From an uncultured Schlesneria sp. (lineage in GTDB: Bacteria; Planctomycetota; Planctomycetia; Planctomycetales; Planctomycetaceae), in assembly GCA_903899985.1 (NCBI GenBank), contig CAIULL010000062.1, forward strand, positions 1 to 64,000: a stretch of DNA of 64,000 nt, read 5' to 3'. Position 1 is the stretch's first letter, and the number at the start of each line of letters is the position of its first letter. The notes beneath the pieces were generated by a model. The model was not told the DNA's origin. It was given only the letters and a program-made list of their open reading frames with translations, and searched no databases. This document shows positions 1 through 8,773 of the stretch, piece by piece. The position numbers were made by a program, and so were the translations under genes.

Positions 1-746
1 AACATCAGCGTCTTTTCCAGGACCAGTTCTAATTCCGTACTCGGCGAAAATGGATTGCTGCCTGATTTCTCCGTTGTCCAGGAAATGCGATTCAATGGCC
101 AGACATCCAGAAGCAAGAGTAACGCCGGCAACGTCACGAGCATCGGTTTCGCAAGAAGTCCCAATGAAAAAAGTAAAATTACCAAAGCCATTCGAAGGCA
201 GGATGGTCTTCTGGCATACCAAAGATAGGACGACAAGGTTGTCAGCAAAAAAAACGTGCTGAGGACATCTTTTCGCTCAGAAATCCAGGCCACAGATTCC
301 ACATGCAGCGGATGAAGTGAAAACAATAATGCGACGCAGAGACTGCGAACGATGCGATTTGTCATTTGGCACAAAACCAAAAACGTCAGAACCGTATTCA
401 ACGTGTGAAGGCCGACATTCGTCAGGTGGTAGCCAAAGGGATTATCTCTCCAGATTGTGGCATCCAGCTCAAGCGAGATCCACGTCAGGGGGTGCCAGTT
501 AGAACAATCCAATGTCTGGAATGCGTACTTAATGCCTGACCAGGAAATTCCTGAAAGCACGTTCGAGTTGCTGTACACGTAGAAGGGGTCATCAAAACCG
601 ACGAACCCACAGGAAAACACTCTCGAATAGGCGATCGTTGTCGCAGCAACTAAAAATATCGTGACAAGAGATATCCGACGGGCTCGCATCAAAAAATCCG
701 CTGGAAACAAAGACTTCGTTCGCGAAAGAACCACTGATTTTATCAT
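1..746 (-). CDS. TMTC-like multi-membrane glycosyltransferase / TPR protein, N-terminal part (cut by window edge)
   Basis: An open frame runs from an ATG at 746 to the window edge without a stop, about 248 codons; an in-frame TAG lies upstream at 813-815. The protein opens with a hydrophobic segment and carries signatures of the bacterial proteins that resemble eukaryotic TMTC protein O-mannosyltransferases: WHPLTWISLELD, FGYHLTNVGLHTLN, HPLHVESVAWISERKD and LLAKPMLVTLPALLLLLDVW. Family members are membrane GT-C-like proteins, usually with C-terminal tetratricopeptide repeats; that part would lie outside the window. The gene follows the minus-strand glycan cluster at 928-3796 after a gap of about 180 bp, so it may belong to the same surface-glycan or protein-glycosylation programme (inference). 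The family is clear; catalytic activity is unproven for most bacterial members. Confidence 0.8.
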   Translation of the reverse strand, partial: MIKSVVLSRTKSLFPADFLMRARRISLVTIFLVAATTIAYSRVFSCGFVGFDDPFYVYSNSNVLSGISWSGIKYAFQTLDCSNWHPLTWISLELDATIWRDNPFGYHLTNVGLHTLNTVLTFLVLCQMTNRIVRSLCVALLFSLHPLHVESVAWISERKDVLSTFFLLTTLSSYLWYARRPSCLRMALVILLFSLGLLAKPMLVTLPALLLLLDVWPLNRISWTTEKSGSNPFSPSTELELVLEKTLM

Positions 747-927
747 TTTGTTGCGGCGCCGTGCGAGGATCAGACTTGTCGAAGCGGAGCCTGCACTGGA
801 ACGGGGGGAAAACTATGAATGAGACAAACCATTACCGCGATTGAGAGCTGTTAAGAGCACGCGGCATTTTTTTTCGAATCCACAGGTCATTTGTTGATTC
901 GAATTCCTCTTCATGCCCAGACAGCCG

Positions 928-1764
928 TCAGCGAGCATCCGTGTGGTCCTTGGCCTTTAGCAGCAACTCCCTCAGCATATTCTTCGAGTTCCATGACAGC
1001 GGTGCCTGTGCTAGTTGAAATGTGTTGAGTTGGCACCAATCATTGGTCAGTCGCTCACGGAATCGATTCAGTAAGCGTCGATCATGAATGGACGCGATCA
1101 CAGTCTCGGCCAGGGGAGGAAATTTGGAAACTGGCAGGCCGACTGCCGCTGAAAACGCCAGTGCTCGCAAGTCATCTGCACGACGATCCAAATCCGACAA
1201 GTGTGGTAAGTGACGAATGTCAAAATCAATCCAGTTAGCCTCCTGCAAGTCAAGATTGACAATCACATTATGGGCTGTGGCATCTCCGTGACTGACGGAT
1301 TGAATAATCCCACTTCCCCAATCCGCTTGCCGGCGATGAAGCCGACCAAGCGAATCAAACGCCCATCGGACGGCTGAAAACTTCTGATCGTCCGAATATC
1401 GACCCTTTTTCAGCAAATCCCATAACGATGAACCAGAAATGTGGCGACGATTAAAGGCCTGGGGCCTTCCCTTATAAAGTTCCGCCGTTTCACCGGAGTC
1501 AGACTGTTTCATCTCATTCTGAACCGCGTTCTCCCAGCGAATCCATTTGTCGGTCGCCAGAATTTCGACATCGCATTTTTGATACTGCAAAAAGTAGTTC
1601 CCCATGCGGATTGCAATGCGACTGCCGGGCCGTCGAGATTTGACCACGATGATGTCGCCGGCCCGGTCGTCATAGCAAATATGATGCAGACGACACAGAG
1701 CCATCATTTCCCCAAGGCAGAGCTGGCTCATATGAAACAGTTGTTTCACGTAGACAGACGTCAT
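928..1764 (-). CDS. Kinase-like protein (LPS kinase / aminoglycoside phosphotransferase fold)
   Basis: A 278-residue protein with a degenerate protein-kinase-like core. The catalytic-loop motif is HGDATAHN (residues 159-166, with the expected Asp161 and Asn166), followed by WIDFD (Asp180/Asp182) in the place of the Mg-binding DFG loop. This layout fits the lipopolysaccharide kinase (InaA/WaaP/RIO-like) and aminoglycoside phosphotransferase superfamily, whose members phosphorylate sugars or lipids. The start lies directly next to the stop of the GT2 gene at 1765, so the two are probably translated from one message. With the glycosyltransferase, methyltransferase and deacetylase upstream, phosphorylation of a cell-surface glycan or lipid is the best guess. 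No signal peptide or membrane segment is seen. The substrate is not inferable. Confidence 0.6.
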   Translation of the reverse strand: MTSVYVKQLFHMSQLCLGEMMALCRLHHICYDDRAGDIIVVKSRRPGSRIAIRMGNYFLQYQKCDVEILATDKWIRWENAVQNEMKQSDSGETAELYKGRPQAFNRRHISGSSLWDLLKKGRYSDDQKFSAVRWAFDSLGRLHRRQADWGSGIIQSVSHGDATAHNVIVNLDLQEANWIDFDIRHLPHLSDLDRRADDLRALAFSAAVGLPVSKFPPLAETVIASIHDRRLLNRFRERLTNDWCQLNTFQLAQAPLSWNSKNMLRELLLKAKDHTDAR

Positions 1765-2487
1765 TCAACGAATCCGATCTGAATAATTTAAACGCCCGCT
1801 ACGATGGAGAATCGCCCAGACGTATTTCAGGAACGTCCGTGAATACCCGAATGTCAAAGCCTGCATCCGGCGATTAGAACTTAACGCCGTAATGGATCGG
1901 TCATAAACAAAATTTTGCCGACGCCTGCGATAATGGTTTGCCAGGATGGGCCATTCTTCGCCGATGGCAACACTTTCATCAAAGGGGCCAAACTCATCAA
2001 ATACTTTTGCCGTACAGAACATGAGCGCGGGCATGGCCTTCGCACGGCACAATGGAAGCCGGCGCACCTGCTCCCAGAATGACCACCACAGACGAGATCG
2101 AAGGCCGCCTTCCAGACCAGCCAGGCGAGTAATCCCCGCTTCAATTCCACGATGATCACAGTGCTCAACGATCCGCTGCAGGCAATCGGGTGAGACCTGT
2201 GTATCAGCATCAACAAACACAAGTATTTCGCCATAGGCATGGACCCGACCATGGTTTCTCGCACGAGCGGCCCCAAGTTGATTGAGCTGAATCGCTCTGA
2301 TCAGACCTTCGTTGACGTATCGTTGAAGGATGTCCCACGTCCCGTCAGTGCTGGCATTGTCCACCACAATCACTTCAGCCTGCATCGGGCCGAGACGACC
2401 GACGGCACTAAGAACACAATCCAATGTTGCGCGGATCAGCCGGTATTCATTGCGAGCCGGGATGATGACAGAGAGACGATAGCCCAT
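1765..2487 (-). CDS. Glycosyltransferase family 2
   Basis: A 240-residue GT-A fold enzyme. SVIIPARNE near the N terminus and VIVVDNASTDGT (about residues 39-50) form the nucleotide-sugar binding part; the metal-binding DxD is FVDADT (DAD at 93-95). The acceptor-side motif is looser (GEEWPI near residue 190). Such enzymes transfer a sugar from an activated donor to a lipid or glycan on the cytoplasmic face of the membrane. The start overlaps the last base of the methyltransferase stop and its own stop abuts the kinase-like gene, so it is the third gene of a tight operon. The C-terminal region is hydrophobic and Arg-rich but has no definite membrane helix. Family assignment is secure; donor and acceptor are unknown. 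Confidence 0.88.
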   Translation of the reverse strand: MGYRLSVIIPARNEYRLIRATLDCVLSAVGRLGPMQAEVIVVDNASTDGTWDILQRYVNEGLIRAIQLNQLGAARARNHGRVHAYGEILVFVDADTQVSPDCLQRIVEHCDHRGIEAGITRLAGLEGGLRSRLWWSFWEQVRRLPLCRAKAMPALMFCTAKVFDEFGPFDESVAIGEEWPILANHYRRRRQNFVYDRSITALSSNRRMQALTFGYSRTFLKYVWAILHRSGRLNYSDRIR

Positions 2488-3098
2488 CAGAGAACCTCCG
2501 GCTGAAGGACAAACAGATCACGACTGACGCCCAGTCTCCACCATTCGGCAGGGACAATCTCAACGACGACGAAACCGACCCTCGCAAACAAGGCGATTAA
2601 TTCAAGTCGCGTGAAATCGTGACAAGGTTGCAACGAGAATCTGTCCGGATGCACCAGACCGGCCAGTGTTGCTAATCTTAAGGCAAATCGCCCCCAGAAG
2701 AATTCACGAATCGTCAGCACAATTCGCCCCAGTCGACCTTGATAGGTCGACTGAATGATCAAAAGCGGTCCTCGAGAGACACGCCGACATTCTCGAAGAA
2801 GTTCCTCTGCCGACATTGGATACTGCAAAACAAAGAACATGATCAGCCCGTCAAACTCCTGATCTTCAACTGGTATTCTTGAATCGCTGATCAATTCCGG
2901 GCCCGGGCCAACCCAATGAAGATCGGCCACATCGAACTCGCGAACGTGATGCCTTCCCCAATGACGAATCGCTTCGGCATTGTGCCCGGTTCCGGAACCG
3001 ACATCGGCAATGATTCCCGATTCCGGAAGCCGATGAGAAAGCCGCGTAAGCAGCAGACGTGATCGCCGCGACATCACCCAATTCGCCAGCCATTTCAT
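2487..3098 (-). CDS. Class I SAM-dependent methyltransferase
   Basis: A 203-residue protein with the glycine-rich SAM-binding motif I ADVGSGTGHN at residues 31-40, an acidic segment after the second strand (EFDVADL), and a motif IV region in EFDGLIMFFVLQYP, as in Methyltransf_11-type enzymes. FRVVVEI-like strands close the fold. It overlaps the upstream deacetylase gene by 4 bp (ATGA) and the glycosyltransferase by 1 bp, which indicates translational coupling. In this setting it probably methylates a sugar or lipid intermediate of the same pathway (inference). No signal peptide or membrane segment, so it is cytoplasmic. A role on a small molecule or quinone is a less likely alternative given the neighbours. 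Confidence 0.8.
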   Translation of the reverse strand: MKWLANWVMSRRSRLLLTRLSHRLPESGIIADVGSGTGHNAEAIRHWGRHHVREFDVADLHWVGPGPELISDSRIPVEDQEFDGLIMFFVLQYPMSAEELLRECRRVSRGPLLIIQSTYQGRLGRIVLTIREFFWGRFALRLATLAGLVHPDRFSLQPCHDFTRLELIALFARVGFVVVEIVPAEWWRLGVSRDLFVLQPEVL

Positions 3099-3796
3099 GG
3101 GGTTTCAGACCTGTCTGACATCAATTGCGTCGCAGTGGTTGGAACATATCCGTGATCCAGTAATTTTCGGATCAGTTGCTCTGCGTATGGTAAATATCCT
3201 CTTCGCAAATCAATGGGGTGAATGACAACACAAGGAATCGCAACCGGATGACACAGACTTTGAATCCTTCCGAATATCTCACCTCCCCGTGACACACATC
3301 CTAAACGTCCCCAATCCCATGACCATGTCGCCAAACGATATGCGCGATACGGTTCTTGGCAACTTTCGATGACCGTGTACCGGACGACGAATCCAAGCGA
3401 TGATAAATCTGTCGATCGGATCGGCAGTTGCCATGCTGGAGGAACAAACCCCTCAGCGGGTTGGTTCGTCAATTCGCTGAACTCCGCTTGCCCGGCATTG
3501 ATTCGTTCGATAATCGTTTGACGATCAAGACCCCGCATCTCATCCGCCTGGCCCGTCAAAAGAGAGATTGGGTGATACGGAAAACAGCTTTGATGAGTCC
3601 AACCGTGAAGTAAACGCTCCTCAACGACACCTAGTAGCCTTCGATACCCGTCACTCGAATTTCCCTCTGAAGATCCGTGCCAGCAAGGCACGACTGCCGC
3701 CGACATCTGACCGCCAATCAGAGGGTAAAGCCTTTCAACAATTTCGTTCAATTCTCGAAGAAACACCGGCGCAAAATCGTGGATGGCAACCAGCAT
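3095..3796 (-). CDS. DUF2334-type polysaccharide deacetylase-like protein
   Basis: The protein begins MLVAIHDFAPV, a close match to the SIHD(V/F)xP strand that opens DUF2334 proteins of the NodB/polysaccharide deacetylase superfamily. LHGWTHQ supplies the H-x-W-x-H metal-ligand motif and GFVPPAWQLP the FRPP-like loop. The reading frame stays open upstream to a TTG at 3934 and an ATG at 3916, but that extra Cys-rich stretch does not resemble the family, so the ATG at 3796 is preferred; a GGGGGA stretch lies about 9 nt upstream of it. Members hydrolyse N- or O-acyl groups from carbohydrate. It is first in the operon with the methyltransferase, GT2 and kinase-like genes. The start remains uncertain. 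Confidence 0.72.
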   Translation of the reverse strand: MLVAIHDFAPVFLRELNEIVERLYPLIGGQMSAAVVPCWHGSSEGNSSDGYRRLLGVVEERLLHGWTHQSCFPYHPISLLTGQADEMRGLDRQTIIERINAGQAEFSELTNQPAEGFVPPAWQLPIRSTDLSSLGFVVRYTVIESCQEPYRAYRLATWSWDWGRLGCVSRGGEIFGRIQSLCHPVAIPCVVIHPIDLRRGYLPYAEQLIRKLLDHGYVPTTATQLMSDRSETP

Positions 3797-4151
3797 TGGC
3801 CGAATCCCCCGGCCGGAGATCTCGTTTGTCCGATCAGTCGAACGGTCTGAGTAAGATAAGTCAGCCACAACCGCGTTCCTCTCGCAACGACACTTTGCAA
3901 AGCAAAGCTTGTTCATTTTTGCCTGAAAAAGCAAGACTTCAGGCCATCAATTAAAAAAACGGGTAATCTGCCAAGACTCAAGGCCGCTCGAAACTTCGAA
4001 ATTCTTGAATTATCGTTAAGCAGTGTTCCAATTCTTTTCGCAACTTTTAATCGATTTTTCCCGAGATCATTCGTTTTCCCCCCTATCGACTTCTCGTTAA
4101 TTTGTGAGAATTACTGATGCACCGAATGTTTCAACTCGGACCGGGGATCTC
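3797..4151. other. Intergenic region between divergent genes (about 355 bp)
   Basis: This stretch separates the minus-strand glycan operon from the plus-strand GH53 gene and should contain both promoters. The part next to 3796 is open in the deacetylase frame and could be coding if that gene starts further upstream. The section 3950-4110 is AT-richer than its surroundings. No convincing -35/-10 pair, hairpin or RNA gene was recognised. Confidence 0.4.
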
Positions 4152-5249
4152 ATGACCATTCGATATTGGCTTTTGCTGCTGATTCTCTTCGCGACGATCG
4201 TGCCAATCACTCTCGCAGAGGAATCTCCTTCCCCGTTGTTCGGAATTGACAGCAACTATGCGCTGGATCTGGAAACACGGGGCAAAAGATGGACGTCTGA
4301 GACTGAACCGGTTGATCCCTTCATTTTATTCGGTGGTCAGGGTTGCCAAAATGCGCGAATTCGCCTGTGGGTCGGTGACGAAGGAGTTAACCGACTGAAA
4401 TATGCCACCGAGACCGCGCGTCGCGCAAAACAAGCGGGACTTAAGCCCTATCTCGTCATCTTTCTCAGCGATGATTGGGCAGACCTGGTCAAGCAACCTG
4501 TTCCCGCCGTCTGGAGGAATTTAACCCCTGACAAGAAGCTGGCAGCCATCGAAGAGTACTCGGAAAGTGTCGTCAAAAGTATGTCGGCCAGTGGAATTGA
4601 TTTTGATTTGTTCGAGATCGGCAACGAGATCGATTTCGGCATCTGCGGCGAATTTGAAGAAGAATGGCCCAAGCGCGTTAGTCTTGAATACATGCGAACC
4701 CGGATCTGGCCGAAGATGGTGCCAATCCTCAAAGCGGCGCAAGCGGGGGTCTTGAAGGCTCAACCTCAGGCTCGATTTATCGTACATCTGTCTCAGTGGA
4801 ACAACGTCGAATACTGCATTGCCTTCTGGCAGTCGATGCAAACCGCCGAAGTGAAACTCGATTATCCGGGACTCAGCTATTTTCCTACGTCTGTGAAAGA
4901 ACCCAGACAGCGGTCGCTCCACTATGTGCGTACTCAGGCCTCGAGAATTGTCGAATCGCTACACAAGCCTGTCATGATATGCGAGACCGCATACCCCGCC
5001 ACCGCAAACTTTGGCGGGCAATTCGCTGAATGGAACCAACCGACGGAGGGATACCCCCTCAATGACGACGGACAAGCCAGATGGATCGCCGATTTGGCCA
5101 CCATGATTCACGACGACAAGAATTTTGCAGGGGTGTTTTATTGGAGTCCCGAATGGTATGACAGCGAACTTTGGGAAGCCTTCGCGTTATTCAATCGCGA
5201 AGGTGTTTCTCGACCTGGCGCAAAATATTTCCGACCGAAATCCGACTAA
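4152..5249 (+). CDS. Exported glycoside hydrolase, GH53-like (arabinogalactan endo-beta-1,4-galactanase family)
   Basis: The ATG at 4152 opens a clear signal peptide (MTIRYWLLLLILFATIVPITLA); the frame is open upstream to an ATG at 4104, which would only bury that signal, and GGGGAT lies just before 4152. The mature part follows the GH53 order: ARIRLWV, a strand-3 region FLSDDWADLVKQPVPAVW that mirrors the (F)HYSDxWADPxKQxxPxAW signature, the acid/base Glu159 in FEIGNEID, and the nucleophile Glu278 in VMICETAYP (numbering from 4152). GH53 enzymes cleave beta-1,4-galactan in pectic arabinogalactan. The 365-residue length is typical. It stands alone as a transcription unit. The substrate could be another galactan or glucan. 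Confidence 0.82.
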   Translation: MTIRYWLLLLILFATIVPITLAEESPSPLFGIDSNYALDLETRGKRWTSETEPVDPFILFGGQGCQNARIRLWVGDEGVNRLKYATETARRAKQAGLKPYLVIFLSDDWADLVKQPVPAVWRNLTPDKKLAAIEEYSESVVKSMSASGIDFDLFEIGNEIDFGICGEFEEEWPKRVSLEYMRTRIWPKMVPILKAAQAGVLKAQPQARFIVHLSQWNNVEYCIAFWQSMQTAEVKLDYPGLSYFPTSVKEPRQRSLHYVRTQASRIVESLHKPVMICETAYPATANFGGQFAEWNQPTEGYPLNDDGQARWIADLATMIHDDKNFAGVFYWSPEWYDSELWEAFALFNREGVSRPGAKYFRPKSD

Positions 5250-5652
5250 CGCGTTGTCTCGGCGAAAACGTCGCGTGACACGGGATGAGTCCCCTCGGTG
5301 AGCCCGCGCCCTTGGAACATCACCGAAAAGCCCAAACACGCCGCGTCCCCAAAACGACGATTCATTAGAGTGGCCATACAAATCGACACTTGCAAAGAAG
5401 CTGAAACTCAGTGGTGCTGATAAATCCCGACTGTATCGGAGACCAAAAATTCATTTTTCCGAATAGGCCCTGTGAGTGAAGTTGAGTTCTCTAACCATTC
5501 ATCTCTTTAACATCAGCTCACTGAAAGTCATTTAATCGCTGATTTCACGTGTTGTGGTCAGGAAAGATCCCGCTGCTAAAATCCCTAATCTTCCGCAATT
5601 TGATTCAATTCTGAATCGGCTCAGAAAACTCAATCAAAAGATGAGGCCATAA
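5250..5652. other. Intergenic region (about 400 bp), nothing recognised
   Basis: Lies between two plus-strand genes. I see no gene, RNA signature or strong hairpin. The last 100 bases are AT-rich and probably hold the promoter and leader of the beta-propeller gene at 5653. Confidence 0.4.
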
Positions 5653-6930
5653 ATGATCACGACTGGTCGGCTGCTGAACACGGTGATACTGGCAAGCGTC
5701 TGGTTCAGTGCAGTTCCGTTCGCAACGGCTCAACAATCGACAGCAATAATTTGGGATCAATGGCGAGGTCCGACTCGGGACGGACTGGTTTCCGGTTCCG
5801 ACTGGCCATCGAACTTATCCAACGAATCGTTGACTCGTCTCTGGCGGGTTGAACTCGACTCAAGTTACTCCGGCCCGATCGTTTCTGATTCGATCGTGTT
5901 TGTGACGGGAACACGAAACAAAAAGACCGAAGTCGTCACCGCACTCGATCGCAAGACGGGGGAGAAACGATGGGAAGTGGAATGGCCCGGTGCGATGACC
6001 GTTCCGTTTTTCGCAAGTTCAAACGGTTCATGGATTCGATCGACTCCTTCCTATGACGGGTCAACGCTCTTCGTCGCGGGAATGTGTGATCTGCTTGTTG
6101 CTCTGGATGCAAAAACTGGCGACGAACGCTGGCGAATTGATTTTGTGAAAGAGTTCAAAACAACACTCCCCACTTTCGGCTGCGTCAGTTCTCCGTTGAT
6201 TGACGGCGATTTTCTTTTCGTGCAGGCAGGCGGTTCTCTGGTCAAGCTGAATAAAGCCACGGGCAAGGTGGTCTGGCGAACTCTTGAAGATGGCGGCGGC
6301 ATGATGGGTGGCGCATTTTCGTCGCCGACCATGGCGACCAGCTTGGCTGGACGAAGACAACTTGTGGTCCAGACTCGTGAGAAGCTGGCTGGAGTCGACC
6401 CGGACACCGGTAAAGTCTTGTGGGAACGAAATGTTCCCAGCTTTCGGGGAATGAACATCCTGACCCCGCTGGTCATTGGTGATTCGATTTTCACAAGCAC
6501 CTACCAGAATAAATCATGGCGATTCGATGTCTCCAATAACGAAGGAACATTCGCGACAATCGAAGCGTGGAATAACAAGTCACAAGGATATATGTCGACG
6601 CCTGTCGTGATTGACGGTTATGTCTATCTGCACTTGCAGAACCAGAGGTTTACCTGCATCAATCTTTCCACCGGAGCGGGCATGTGGACGTCACAGCCGT
6701 ACGGAAAATATTCGAGCCTGGTTGCTCAAAAGGACCGGATTCTGGCTTTGGACCAGTCAGGCAAGCTTCTGTTGATCAAAGCAAATCCTGACCGATTCGA
6801 GCTGATCGATGAAAAACAGGTCAGCGATCAGGAAACGTGGGCTCATCTGGCCGTCTGCGGCGACGAAGTCTATGTGCGAGAATTGAATGCGCTATCGACT
6901 TTCCGCTGGAAAAATGAAAAACGCGATTAA
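5653..6930 (+). CDS. Exported PQQ-like beta-propeller repeat protein
   Basis: A 425-residue protein with an N-terminal signal peptide ending near FATAQQ. The mature part opens with DQWRGPTRDG, the usual start of planctomycete outer-membrane-assembly/PQQ-type propellers, and has several PQQ-like repeats of the form LDxxTGxxxW: ALDRKTGEKRWE, ALDAKTGDERWR, KLNKATGKVVWR and VDPDTGKVLWE. These make blades of a beta-propeller; in this phylum most copies are not quinoprotein dehydrogenases but scaffolds or BamB-like proteins. I see no dehydrogenase catalytic residues. The cytoplasmic DMT-type gene follows by about 80 bp and may be cotranscribed. Function beyond a periplasmic or surface propeller is unknown. 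Confidence 0.82.
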   Translation: MITTGRLLNTVILASVWFSAVPFATAQQSTAIIWDQWRGPTRDGLVSGSDWPSNLSNESLTRLWRVELDSSYSGPIVSDSIVFVTGTRNKKTEVVTALDRKTGEKRWEVEWPGAMTVPFFASSNGSWIRSTPSYDGSTLFVAGMCDLLVALDAKTGDERWRIDFVKEFKTTLPTFGCVSSPLIDGDFLFVQAGGSLVKLNKATGKVVWRTLEDGGGMMGGAFSSPTMATSLAGRRQLVVQTREKLAGVDPDTGKVLWERNVPSFRGMNILTPLVIGDSIFTSTYQNKSWRFDVSNNEGTFATIEAWNNKSQGYMSTPVVIDGYVYLHLQNQRFTCINLSTGAGMWTSQPYGKYSSLVAQKDRILALDQSGKLLLIKANPDRFELIDEKQVSDQETWAHLAVCGDEVYVRELNALSTFRWKNEKRD

Positions 6931-7008
6931 TTGCAATTCAGCCTATTCCAGACTCGTCACCTTCTCGTCGACAAGACGGTCTCGCTCACCAGGAAATAAA
7001 AAGAACCC

Positions 7009-7395
7009 ATGACGACGATCCTGCTTTTGATGGCGTCGAATGTTTTCATGACATTTGCCTGGTACGGTCACCTGAAATATGGACATGATTGGCCGCTCGG
7101 GAAAGCGATCATCATCTCATGGTCGATTGCATTGCTGGAATATTGCCTGGCGGTCCCGGCGAATCGGTACGGTTTCAGTCAATTCTCGGGATTCCAGCTG
7201 AAGATCATTCAAGAAGTGATCACGCTCGTTGTCTTCATTGGCTTCGCGATCCTGATTCTCAAAGAGAAACTCCAGTGGAACTATCTCGTCGCGTTCGCCT
7301 TCCTCGGCGTTGCCGCGTTTTTTGCCTTTGCGTTCAAGGCCCCCTCATCCAACAACGCATCAACTTTCGTCGAAAAAACGCATCTGACACAATAA
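7009..7395 (+). CDS. DMT-family (DUF486) small membrane protein
   Basis: A 128-residue protein of four hydrophobic segments (about residues 1-16, 28-46, 66-87 and 91-110) with the conserved features of DUF486 proteins: FAWYGHLK after helix 1, SWSIALLEYCLAVPANRYG in helix 2, and QLKIIQEVITLVVF in helix 3. The family resembles half of a drug/metabolite transporter and may work as a dimer, but no substrate is established. It follows the propeller gene on the same strand after about 80 bp. The length and all four helices fit an intact member. Confidence 0.85.
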   Translation: MTTILLLMASNVFMTFAWYGHLKYGHDWPLGKAIIISWSIALLEYCLAVPANRYGFSQFSGFQLKIIQEVITLVVFIGFAILILKEKLQWNYLVAFAFLGVAAFFAFAFKAPSSNNASTFVEKTHLTQ

Positions 7396-7420
7396 AACCT
7401 GGTTCTGTCTCGCTCGAATG

Positions 7421-7443
7421 TCGGATCACGCATAAAGATCCGA
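7421..7443. terminator. Possible hairpin terminator between convergent genes
   Basis: A 7-bp inverted repeat (TCGGATC / GATCCGA) with a 9-nt loop lies 26 bp after the DMT gene and before the convergent thiaminase-like gene. There is no T-run directly after it on either strand, so the call is weak. Confidence 0.25.
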
Positions 7444-7537
7444 GACCACAGGACTCATCCCATCGGTAAGCATGCAAACATTCCACTCATCAATCAACAA
7501 AACAATCGAGTGAACGCGAGAGACATAGAAACAAATT

Positions 7538-8773
7538 TCAGGGCTTGATTGCTTTCTTCAGTTTGTCTCCGGCCACGCGCATTCCCCGCCATACTTTTGA
7601 ATTGGAAACGGGAAACGAGTCTGCCATTGCATCTCGAAACTGTGGTAAGAGAGGCTGCTTTTTTACAATCGTCGAATCCGCTTGATAGGCTTCGGCTGTT
7701 GCGGGAAGCAGATAGCTCGCTGCGTAGAACTGCGCCGGTTCGGCAAAGACCGAATAGGCTGCGTTCGTTTGGATAAACTGCAAAAATGCCGCGATCGCAG
7801 CTCGTTTTTTTGATAATCGCCCTTTAGGAATAATAAACGCATCCGTCCAACAAGGGGTCCCTTGTGATTTATCTGCAAATGAAAACTGGCGAATGACAAT
7901 CTCGTCGGGCTTCACGATCGGGGGAAATTGCCCTGGAGTCAGTTGAAGCTCGCGCTCGGCGTAATAGATGCGTTCGGAATACCCGATCAATGTGGAATCC
8001 TTTGAGTTCGCGAAAAGACGCGGCAAAACATACGAGTGATCGTTGTAATGTGACAAATGAGCCTGATTCTCTTTGGATAACTCTTTGATCAGACTCAGTA
8101 CTGCGGCTGTCGCCGGTTCGTCAAGTTCTGCTCCATCCTTCCAGAGTGAAATCAAATGTTCACGCGCCCATTCGGGACCGTGAATATCCAGGACCGCATC
8201 CGCGTAATACTCCCCCAATGTTGTGCTTCCCCACATCGCTGCCAGCACCGGCTTTCCGGCCGACGGGTCGACTGCTTTCAAAAACGACTCGAATGTTTTG
8301 GCATCAACAACATCTTTATTTGAGGCCCAGATTTGAAGATAATTCCCGCACACCCAATGAGGAACGACTTGCGTCCCAATCTCAGTCTTGCTGATGACGC
8401 TCGCCGGTCCGATATAACTGTCGGCCGCTCGGCGAACTTCGACAGGAATTTCGTCAATTCCTCCGAATTGGCCGTCCATCAATTCATCAATCCGGCATGT
8501 ATCAATCTCCACGACGTCAAAATCGACGATCCGTGACAGACCGTTCCCCTCAAATGAATCGTCGTAGGGATTCCACAGTTCAAGATCGAGGTCGATCGAC
8601 AAATATCGTCGCTCAAACGCATTCTCTAACTTTTTGATCGCCGTCGAGGCATCCGGCAGATATGCGAAAATGGCGACATTCAATTTCGTGTCACGCGATT
8701 GGCCGTTAGCACTTAGCGGTGCCAAAGCCCCAAAACAGATCAAGAAAAACAGCTGAATCCTGATTACCCACAT
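7538..8773 (-). CDS. Exported thiaminase I-like (thiamine pyridinylase) / solute-binding-fold protein
   Basis: The ATG at 8773 is preferred because AGAGGG lies 7-8 nt upstream and a signal peptide (ending near LSANGQS) follows at once; a TTG at 8791 would contain the ribosome binding site. The mature protein has a type 2 periplasmic-binding fold with the order seen in thiaminase I: KLNVAIFAYLPD, a strand-2 region LDLELWNPYDD, DFDVVEIDTC, then PHWVCGNYLQIWAS. That last segment aligns with the region carrying the nucleophilic Cys of thiaminase I. IGYSERIYYAE carries a Glu 125 residues later, close to the Cys-to-Glu spacing of about 128 in the Bacillus enzyme as I recall it. Members split thiamine at the methylene bridge. 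An ABC-type sugar-binding protein is the main alternative; no transporter genes are nearby. Confidence 0.55.
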   Translation of the reverse strand: MWVIRIQLFFLICFGALAPLSANGQSRDTKLNVAIFAYLPDASTAIKKLENAFERRYLSIDLDLELWNPYDDSFEGNGLSRIVDFDVVEIDTCRIDELMDGQFGGIDEIPVEVRRAADSYIGPASVISKTEIGTQVVPHWVCGNYLQIWASNKDVVDAKTFESFLKAVDPSAGKPVLAAMWGSTTLGEYYADAVLDIHGPEWAREHLISLWKDGAELDEPATAAVLSLIKELSKENQAHLSHYNDHSYVLPRLFANSKDSTLIGYSERIYYAERELQLTPGQFPPIVKPDEIVIRQFSFADKSQGTPCWTDAFIIPKGRLSKKRAAIAAFLQFIQTNAAYSVFAEPAQFYAASYLLPATAEAYQADSTIVKKQPLLPQFRDAMADSFPVSNSKVWRGMRVAGDKLKKAIKP

